Below, piece by piece: positions 8,406 through 12,949 of a stretch of 12,949 nt of DNA. Position numbers and translations under genes: made by a program. The DNA comes from JBOGZI01 sp050697275. Lineage in GTDB: Bacteria; Actinomycetota; Thermoleophilia; Solirubrobacterales; 70-9. Numbering within the stretch: position 1 is the stretch's first letter; every line of letters begins with the position of its first letter. The DNA is taken from NCBI GenBank assembly GCA_050697275.1, contig JBOGZI010000212.1:1-12949 (forward strand), in the 5' to 3' direction. The notes beneath the pieces are model-generated. The model was not told the origin of the DNA and did no database searches. It saw only the letters and a list, made by a program, of their open reading frames with translations.

Positions 8406-9806
8406 GTGGCGAAGGCGAAGCGCTCATACCGCTGCGGCGACTGCGGCCAGGAGGCGCTCACCTGGACCGGGCGCTGCTCGGGTTGCGGCGCCTGGAACAC
8501 GCTCGAGGAGGTGGCGGCGCCGGCGGGCCCGCGACGGGCGGCGTCATCCGGAGGCGGCGCCGCCCCGAGGCCCGTGGCGCTCGCCCAGGTCGAGTCGGAG
8601 CGCACCGAACGGCTCGCCACCGGGATCCCCGAGCTCGACCGGGTGCTCGGCGGCGGCATGGTGCCCGGCTCACTGGTGCTGCTCGGCGGCTCGCCCGGGA
8701 TCGGCAAGAGCACCCTGGCCGGGATGGCCCTCGCCAACCTGGCGGGCGCCGGCAGCAAGACCCTGTACGTCTCGGGCGAGGAGTCGGCCGCCCAGGTGAA
8801 AAGGCGGGCCGAGCGGCTCGGCGAAGCGGCGCTGAGCGTGCCGATGCTGGCTGAGCCCTCGCTCGAGTCGGTCTTGGCGGCGGTCGAGTCGGAGCGCCCC
8901 GCGGCCTGCGTGATCGACTCCGTCCAGACGCTCGGCGTCGGACCATCATCAGACGGGTCGCGCTCACGCGCGCCCTCGCATATCGGCAGCGTCGCCGCGG
9001 TGCGCGAGGCGACTTCGGCGTTGCTGGAGGCGGCGAAGCGGCTGGACGTGACCATGATCCTGATCGGCCACGTCACCAAGGAGGGCTCGCTGGCCGGGCC
9101 GCGCGCCCTCGAGCACCTGGTCGACTGCGTGCTGCACTTCGAGGGGGAGCGGGAGCGCACGTTCCGGACCCTGCGGGCGCTCAAGAACCGCTTCGGGGCG
9201 ACCAGCGAGGTCGGGGTCTTCGAGATGCGCGAGGGAGGCCTGGTCGAGGTGGCGGACCCCTCGGCCCGCTTCGTCGGCGAGGCAAGGTCGGAGCCCGGCT
9301 CGGTCGTGCTCTGCTCGATGGAGGGGACCAGGCCGATGCTGGTCGAGGTCCAGGCCCTGGTCGCTCCGACCGAGGTCGTCCCTCCGCGGCGGACGGGTAC
9401 CGGGGTTGATCGCAACCGCCTGGCTCTGGTGCTCGCGGTGCTCGCTCGCCACGCCGGCGTCTCCACCTCCTCGGCCGACGTCTTCGTGAACGTCGCCGGC
9501 GGCGTCAGGGTCGAGGAGCCCGGCGCTGACCTGGCGATCGCGCTGGCGGTCGCCTCGGCCCAGGCCGGGCGCTCGCTGACGGACGGCGAGACGCCGCTGG
9601 CCTGCTTCGGCGAGCTCGGGCTGACCGGCGAGATCCGCTACGTCGCCCACGCCGACCGGCGTCTCTCCGAGGCCCGCAAGTTCGGGCTCAGCCGCGTCCT
9701 CGGCCCCCCGGGCGACGAGCCGCTCGACGGCCTGCAGGAGGTAGGGACCCTCGCCGACGCCGTCCAGAGGGCCGGTGCTCGGGGACGTCTCCGGAAGGCT
9801 GCCTGA
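8406..9806 (+). CDS. radA: DNA repair protein RadA (Sms), RecA-like branch-migration ATPase
   Basis: RadA processes recombination intermediates by ATP-driven branch migration together with RecA. All family parts are present in 466 residues: a zinc finger with Cys10, Cys13, Cys24 and Cys27; a RecA-like core with Walker A GGSPGIGKST (94-103); the RadA-specific KNRFG motif (260-264); and a Lon-protease-like C-terminal domain (about 340-435), which in RadA is structural and not proteolytic. The length fits the family (about 450-480). GTG 8406 is the start because the zinc finger begins ten residues later and a -10 box lies just upstream. radA followed by disA is a classic gene pair; the 232-base gap between them here is wide and structured. 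Confidence 0.97.
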   Translation: MAKAKRSYRCGDCGQEALTWTGRCSGCGAWNTLEEVAAPAGPRRAASSGGGAAPRPVALAQVESERTERLATGIPELDRVLGGGMVPGSLVLLGGSPGIGKSTLAGMALANLAGAGSKTLYVSGEESAAQVKRRAERLGEAALSVPMLAEPSLESVLAAVESERPAACVIDSVQTLGVGPSSDGSRSRAPSHIGSVAAVREATSALLEAAKRLDVTMILIGHVTKEGSLAGPRALEHLVDCVLHFEGERERTFRTLRALKNRFGATSEVGVFEMREGGLVEVADPSARFVGEARSEPGSVVLCSMEGTRPMLVEVQALVAPTEVVPPRRTGTGVDRNRLALVLAVLARHAGVSTSSADVFVNVAGGVRVEEPGADLAIALAVASAQAGRSLTDGETPLACFGELGLTGEIRYVAHADRRLSEARKFGLSRVLGPPGDEPLDGLQEVGTLADAVQRAGARGRLRKAA

Positions 9807-9871
9807 GCCGTTGTCGCGCGGGTGGCGCGGCGGGAACAAAGGTCGGCTTCGGGAAGCTGCGTGACGATGGT

Positions 9872-9945
9872 CGGGCGGGTGGCGGCGAGCACCCGACGCC
9901 GCGCTCTTGCGCGGGGTCGGGTGCGGAGCCGACAGGACCCGCCCG
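9872..9945. repeat. Three-tiered 74-nt inverted repeat in the radA-disA gap
   Basis: Nested arms pair in register: CGGGCGGGT (9872-9880) with ACCCGCCCG (9937-9945); GCACCCGAC (9889-9897) with GTCGGGTGC (9916-9924); and CCGCG (9899-9903) with CGCGG (9910-9914) around the loop CTCTTG. A short GGC/GCC match (9881-9883 with 9928-9930) may bridge the outer and middle stems. It lies 65 bases after the radA stop and just before the region controlling disA. It may be a radA terminator, a structured leader or a cruciform; no homing signature or coding sequence is visible. Confidence 0.65.
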
Positions 9946-9958
9946 CCACTAGCGTGAC

Positions 9959-10017
9959 TTGACAAGCGCCTTTCCGATCTGTCCACACGGATTTCCCCGC
10001 AAATCAGATCGGATTTC
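9959..10017 (+). promoter_or_regulatory. Probable disA control region
   Basis: A consensus -35, TTGACA, lies at 9959-9964, but no good -10 follows at 16-18 nt. Just downstream, TCCGATCTG (9973-9981) and CAGATCGGA (10005-10013) form a perfect 9-bp inverted repeat with a 23-nt spacer. CGGATTTC occurs twice as a direct repeat (9988-9995 and 10010-10017), 22 bp apart, about two helical turns. The base composition is visibly more AT-rich than the neighbouring genes. The arrangement looks like a promoter with regulator sites, but no Shine-Dalgarno precedes the disA ATG, so the exact transcript start is unclear. Confidence 0.4.
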
Positions 10018-10038
10018 TTTCTGCAACCATCACTCGCC

Positions 10039-11154
10039 ATGGAGTCCCCGCTCTCCGGTGACGCCCTTCAGGAGTTGGAGGCGCGGCAGGACCCGAGGCT
10101 TCTCAGGGCTCTCGACATCGTCGCTCCGGGGACGGCGCTGCGGGAGGGGATCGAGAACATCGTCCACTCGCGGACCGGTGGGCTGATCGTGATCGGCGAT
10201 CCTGATGAGGTCTCCTTCCTCTTCTCCGGCGGGATCAACCTCGACATCGACTACACCCCGGCGCTGCTCTACCAGGTGGCGAAGATGGACGGCGCGATCG
10301 TGCTCAACGCGCAGGCGACCAAGATCGTCTGCGCCAACGTCCAGCTGATGCCCGATCCGACGATCCTCTCCTCTGAGACGGGGACCCGTCACCGCACCGC
10401 CGAGCGTGTCTCGAAGCAGACCGACGCGCTGGTGGTGGCGATCTCAGAGCGGCGCGACGTCGTCTCGCTCTACCTGGGCGGGATGAAGTACATCCTCCAA
10501 GACATCCCGGCGGTGCTCGCCAAGGCGAACCAGGGCCTCGCCACCCTCGACAAGTACCGCGCCCGGCTCGACTCGGTCTCCACGCGGCTGACCCGGCTCG
10601 AGTTCGAGGGCGGCTCGGTCCTCTACGACGTCCTCTCCGTGCTGCAGCGCGCCGAGCTCGTGACCCGGATGGCGGTCGAGGTGGAGCGCTACATCGTCGA
10701 GCTCGGCACCGAGGGCCGCCTGATCGAGATGCAGCTCGAGGAGACGATGGTCGGGGTGGCCGCGGACAAGGCGGCGCTGATCCGCGACTACTCGGTGGAG
10801 GACACAGAGGAGAACCTGTCGACCACGATGGCGGCGATCGCGAGGATGCCGCACCAGGACCTGCTCGACTTCGGCCGGCTCGCCGAGCTGCTCGGCTACG
10901 ACCGCAAGGTCTCCACGCTCGACTTCCCCGTGTCCCCCCGCGGCTACCGCGTCCTGGGGCGCATCCCCCGCCTGCCCAAGCTCGTCGTGCAGCGGATCAT
11001 CAAGGAGTTCGGCGGACTGGAGGAGGTACTGGCCGCCAACGACGAGGACCTGGAGGCGGTCGAGGGGGTCGGGGCGACCCGGGCCAAGGACATCCGCGAG
11101 GGCGTCCGCCGGCTTCAGGAGGTCGACCCGGTCGACGGTTACTTGCAGAGCTGA
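10039..11154 (+). CDS. disA: DNA integrity scanning protein DisA, diadenylate cyclase
   Basis: DisA condenses two ATP into the second messenger c-di-AMP and scans DNA for branched structures that inhibit the cyclase. In 371 residues the DAC domain (about 20-155) carries the catalytic DGA (84-86, in KMDGAIVL) and the GTRHR motif (115-119). A helical linker (about 160-300) and a C-terminal helix-hairpin-helix DNA-binding domain (about 305-360, with FGGLEEVLAA and GVGATRAKDI) follow. Length and architecture are those of octameric DisA. Its neighbours match the known context: radA is a reported DisA-interacting repair protein. The ATG at 10039 has no Shine-Dalgarno. The N-terminal 20 residues before the conserved domain are not diagnostic, so the start could differ slightly. 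A strong hairpin begins inside its stop codon. Confidence 0.97.
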   Translation: MESPLSGDALQELEARQDPRLLRALDIVAPGTALREGIENIVHSRTGGLIVIGDPDEVSFLFSGGINLDIDYTPALLYQVAKMDGAIVLNAQATKIVCANVQLMPDPTILSSETGTRHRTAERVSKQTDALVVAISERRDVVSLYLGGMKYILQDIPAVLAKANQGLATLDKYRARLDSVSTRLTRLEFEGGSVLYDVLSVLQRAELVTRMAVEVERYIVELGTEGRLIEMQLEETMVGVAADKAALIRDYSVEDTEENLSTTMAAIARMPHQDLLDFGRLAELLGYDRKVSTLDFPVSPRGYRVLGRIPRLPKLVVQRIIKEFGGLEEVLAANDEDLEAVEGVGATRAKDIREGVRRLQEVDPVDGYLQS

Positions 11155-11175
11155 CGGGCCGCCACGCGGCCCGTC
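11153..11175 (+). terminator. Perfect 10-bp hairpin at the end of disA
   Basis: GACGGGCCGC (11153-11162) pairs perfectly with GCGGCCCGTC (11166-11175) around a 3-nt loop. The first two bases of the stem are inside the disA stop codon. Only CTTAC follows, so it may be a weak terminator or attenuator that lowers read-through into carD, or a 3'-end stabiliser. Confidence 0.6.
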
Positions 11176-11182
11176 CTTACGA

Positions 11183-11197
11183 AAGGAGACACCAATT
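11183..11197 (+). promoter_or_regulatory. Shine-Dalgarno ahead of an ATT codon in frame with carD
   Basis: AAGGAG (11183-11188) is followed by 6 nt and then ATT (11195-11197), which is in frame with carD and 8 codons upstream of the GTG at 11219. The GTG itself has AGGAGG only 2 nt before it, too close for normal use. No ATG, GTG or TTG exists further upstream in this frame before a stop. An AUU start, as in E. coli infC, is therefore plausible. Confidence 0.5.
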
Positions 11198-11218
11198 CCG
11201 GAGCTGACAGAGGAGGTA

Positions 11219-11773
11219 GTGGACGAGGCGACAATCGCCGACCTCGAGCTAGAGGCGCCCGTCTGCAATTTCGAGGTCGGTGACAACGTCGTCTACCCCC
11301 ATCACGGGGCGGGCGTCGTGCTGAAAAGGGAGACGAAGGATCTGCTGGGAGAGAAGCGCGACTACCTGACGATCAACATCCTCCACAACAACATGACCGT
11401 GATGGTGCCGTGCGAGAACGCCCACCGCGCCGGTCTGCGTCGGGTGATCGACGAGGAGCAGGTCAAGAAGGTGATCGGGGTCCTCACCGACGAGGTCTCC
11501 GAGATGCCGAAGAACTGGAACCGTCGCTTCAAGCACAATCGCGAGAAGATCAAGACGGGAGACGTGTTCGAGCTCGCCGAGGTGGTTCGCAACCTCGCCA
11601 TCCGGGAGTGGGAGAAGGGGCTCTCGACCGGCGAGAAGCAGATGTACACGCGGGCCAAGAAGATCCTCGCGTCCGAGTTCATGTACGCGCTCGACAAGGA
11701 CGAGGACGGCGCCGAGGCCTATCTGGACGAGCTGCTGGAGGAGCGCTTCGGCACCGCAAAAGCGACCGCCTAG
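11219..11773 (+). CDS. carD: CarD/CdnL-family RNA polymerase-binding transcription regulator
   Basis: CarD binds the RNA polymerase beta subunit and the upstream edge of the -10 region, stabilising open complexes, notably at rRNA promoters. Numbered from the GTG (184 aa), a Tudor-like polymerase-interaction domain begins at NFEVGDNVVYPHHGAG (17-32) and runs to about 75. A helical DNA-binding domain follows, with MPKNWNRRFK (96-105), where Trp100 aligns with mycobacterial Trp85, and GLSTGEKQMYTRAKKIL (134-150). Two features differ from mycobacterial CarD: about 16 extra N-terminal residues and an acidic C-terminal tail. The coordinate given is the only canonical start, but the ribosome-site geometry favours ATT at 11195 (192 aa). 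It sits between disA and ispD, as carD sits beside ispD in mycobacteria. The family is certain; the start is not. Confidence 0.95.
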   Translation: MDEATIADLELEAPVCNFEVGDNVVYPHHGAGVVLKRETKDLLGEKRDYLTINILHNNMTVMVPCENAHRAGLRRVIDEEQVKKVIGVLTDEVSEMPKNWNRRFKHNREKIKTGDVFELAEVVRNLAIREWEKGLSTGEKQMYTRAKKILASEFMYALDKDEDGAEAYLDELLEERFGTAKATA

Positions 11774-11792
11774 CAGTTCGGTCTCGGCCGTA

Positions 11793-12437
11793 GTGGCGGC
11801 CGCCGGCTCTGGGGAGAGGCTCGGAGCCGGCGGTCCCAAGGCCTTCGTGGAGCTCGGCGGCAAGCCGATGCTCGCCTGGTCGCTCGAGGCCCTCCAGGCC
11901 GCGGACAGCGTCGGCGAGGTGGTCGTCGCCGGGCCCCCGGGAGAGGAGTCGCGCGTCTCCGAGCTCGGGGTCGTGGCGGTCGCGGGCGGCGAGCACCGCT
12001 CGCAGTCGGTCGCCAACGCCCTCGGCCTCGCCTCCGGGGAGATCGTGGTCGTCCACGACGCGGCGCGGCCGCTGGTGACGCCTGGCCTGATCGACGCCGT
12101 GGTCGAGGAGCTGGCGGCGGAGGAGGGCGCCGCCGGGGTGATCGCCGCGGCGCCGATCTCGGACACCGTCAAGCGGGCGGACCCCGACGGCCGGGTCGAG
12201 GAGACCCTCGACCGCACCGGGCTGTGGGCGGTGCAGACCCCACAGGCCTTCCGCGCCGATGCGCTGCGCGAGGCACTCTCCGACGATGAGTCGATCGCGG
12301 GCGCGACCGATGACGCGATGCTGGTCGAAGCGAAAGGCGGGAGGGTGCTGATCCACTCCTCGCCGCCCGAGAACCTCAAGGTGACGACCCCCTTCGACCT
12401 CCGCGCCGCCGAGCTGCTCCTGCGCGAGCGGCCTTGA
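11793..12437 (+). CDS. ispD: 2-C-methyl-D-erythritol 4-phosphate cytidylyltransferase IspD
   Basis: IspD transfers CMP from CTP to methylerythritol phosphate in the MEP pathway to isoprenoid precursors. The reading frame shows AAAGSGERLGAGGPKAF (2-18) with the nucleotide-binding Arg9 and Lys16, HDAARP (88-93), DTVKR (124-128), DRTGLWAVQTPQ (140-151) with Arg141, and NLKVTTPFD (194-202) with Lys196, all expected catalytic-site motifs. The GTG used here gives 214 aa but cuts the first beta-strand: the same frame upstream reads SSVSAVV, which is the normal family N-terminus, yet holds no ATG, GTG or TTG. No Shine-Dalgarno is evident. The gene lies 19 nt after the carD stop, so translational coupling is possible. 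No ispF follows, unlike in many genomes. Confidence 0.95.
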   Translation: MAAAGSGERLGAGGPKAFVELGGKPMLAWSLEALQAADSVGEVVVAGPPGEESRVSELGVVAVAGGEHRSQSVANALGLASGEIVVVHDAARPLVTPGLIDAVVEELAAEEGAAGVIAAAPISDTVKRADPDGRVEETLDRTGLWAVQTPQAFRADALREALSDDESIAGATDDAMLVEAKGGRVLIHSSPPENLKVTTPFDLRAAELLLRERP

Positions 12438-12449
12438 TCTGAGCGATTA

Positions 12450-12477
12450 CCGGCTTAGCCGGCCATCTGAGCTAAGC
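12450..12477. terminator. Overlapping hairpins between convergent ispD and SnoaL-like genes
   Basis: Two mutually exclusive hairpins are possible: CCGGC/GCCGG (12450-12454 with 12458-12462, 3-nt loop) and GCTTAGC/GCTAAGC (12453-12459 with 12471-12477, 11-nt loop). They lie in the 52-nt gap between facing stop codons and probably end both transcripts. Confidence 0.5.
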
Positions 12478-12489
12478 GGCCGTCTTTGA

Positions 12490-12894
12490 CTACTTCTGCA
12501 GCCCGGCGGCTTCGAGGGCTTGCTCGGAGTCGAAGTACCCCCGCACCCTTCGCGCCAAGCCTCCGTCGAACTCGAACACGTAGGCAATCGGCTGCTCCAG
12601 ATCGATCCCGCTCGCTGCGCCGCGCGTTCGAACCTTCCCGAGGGCGACCACCGTGTCGCCGAGGTCGCGGGTATCCGAGATGTCGACCTTCAGATCCCAC
12701 ACAGAGTGAAACTCGTCCCAGAACCGCCGCAGCCCTGCCTTTCCTCGGTAAACCGTTTCCGAACCTCCAACTCGCCGGGCAATCTCGGAGGACCACTCGA
12801 CCTCAGGATGGGCGGACTCCATCCAAGCATCAAGGTCACCGCGATTCCAGCCGTCCAAGCTCCTGCGCACGCGCTCGACGTTCTCCTGCGACAT
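12490..12894 (-). CDS. SnoaL-like / NTF2-fold small protein
   Basis: A 134-residue cytoplasmic protein of the SnoaL-like (NTF2-like) superfamily, a cone-shaped fold with a pocket used for many unrelated reactions or for ligand binding. Typical features are the opening MSQENVERVRRSLDGWNRGD (1-20), the LDAWMESAHPEVEW segment (21-34), the YRGKAGLRRFWDEF segment (49-62) and a C-terminal strand pair with AYVFEFDGGLARRVRGYFD (104-122). No signal peptide or membrane segment is present. The substrate cannot be predicted. It is convergent with ispD and looks like an independent single gene; a CATACT box 9 nt before the ATG is a possible -10, again with hardly any leader. Its codon choice looks slightly less GC-biased than its neighbours by eye, which I did not quantify. 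Confidence 0.85.
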   Translation of the reverse strand: MSQENVERVRRSLDGWNRGDLDAWMESAHPEVEWSSEIARRVGGSETVYRGKAGLRRFWDEFHSVWDLKVDISDTRDLGDTVVALGKVRTRGAASGIDLEQPIAYVFEFDGGLARRVRGYFDSEQALEAAGLQK

Positions 12895-12932
12895 CGCCCA
12901 CGCAGTATGGCGGCCTCCCGGGCCCGTGGCCG

Positions 12933-12949
12933 CCGGCTCGACGAGCCGG
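12933..12949. repeat. Perfect inverted repeat at the right edge
   Basis: CCGGCTCG (12933-12940) and CGAGCCGG (12942-12949) are perfect 8-bp arms around a single A, reaching the last base of the window. It lies about 40 nt upstream of the SnoaL-like start. It may be an operator or part of a longer hairpin that continues outside. Confidence 0.4.

Noticed and set aside
7586..8854. Plus-strand open frame of 422 codons spanning the second hydrolase and radA start
   Set aside because: It is antisense to a clear signal-peptide hydrolase and then out of frame with radA; no domain is visible.
9819..9884. Direct repeat CGGGTGGCG (9819-9827 and 9876-9884) as an attachment site
   Set aside because: It is nine GC-rich bases, expected by chance in this composition, with no integrase nearby.
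9807..10038. c-di-AMP (ydaO-type) riboswitch ahead of disA
   Set aside because: The tract folds as one long rod and I could not find the pseudo-symmetric multi-junction motifs of that class. A covariance-model scan would decide.
11754..11775. Programmed frameshift at CAAAAG joining CarD to IspD
   Set aside because: The run is short, no downstream stimulatory structure is visible, and the motif is not a standard slippery heptamer. It is kept only as one option for the missing ispD start.

Overview
This is a high-GC window whose gene content points to an actinobacterial-type genome. A deep lineage such as Thermoleophilia/Solirubrobacterales is my best guess. That is an inference from the clpC, radA, disA, carD and ispD set, the secreted hydrolase with a polybasic tail, the SnoaL-like small protein and the apparent leaderless starts. 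No rRNA or other marker is present to confirm it.

Layout. Bases 3-2102 hold the 3' part of clpC (Clp/Hsp100 unfoldase; the N-terminal domain lies off the left edge). Bases 2138-8320 form an accessory block. It has a secreted lipase-like alpha/beta hydrolase (minus strand), a divergent aldo/keto-reductase-like protein lacking the usual catalytic lysine, two tandem paralogous three-helix membrane proteins, a TetR-family regulator, and a second secreted alpha/beta hydrolase (minus strand) with a calcium-binding repeat and a polybasic tail. From 8406 to 12437 the conserved housekeeping run resumes on the plus strand: radA (DNA repair/recombination), disA (diadenylate cyclase), carD (RNA polymerase-binding regulator) and ispD (MEP isoprenoid pathway). 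A minus-strand SnoaL/NTF2-like gene closes the window.

How it fits together. The order clpC-radA-disA-...-ispD is known from the Bacillus clpC operon, and parts of it are known from mycobacteria. Here about 6.2 kb of unrelated genes lie between clpC and radA, and radA has its own candidate leaderless promoter. The most system-like element is the second membrane-protein gene plus tetR. It is preceded by a sigma70-type promoter (TTGAAT-N17-TACGAT) overlaid with two ATAC-N6-GTAT palindromes. The -10 box sits so close to the ATG that the mRNA is probably leaderless. This looks like an autoregulated TetR cassette controlling a membrane protein of unrecognised family.

The start regions of carD and ispD are unusual. 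carD has a well-spaced Shine-Dalgarno in front of an ATT codon. ispD has no canonical start codon where the family N-terminus should begin. A long three-tiered hairpin fills the radA-disA gap. No gene-free stretch exceeds 300 bases; the longest is 9807-10038. I saw no tRNA, rRNA, insertion sequence or CRISPR array.
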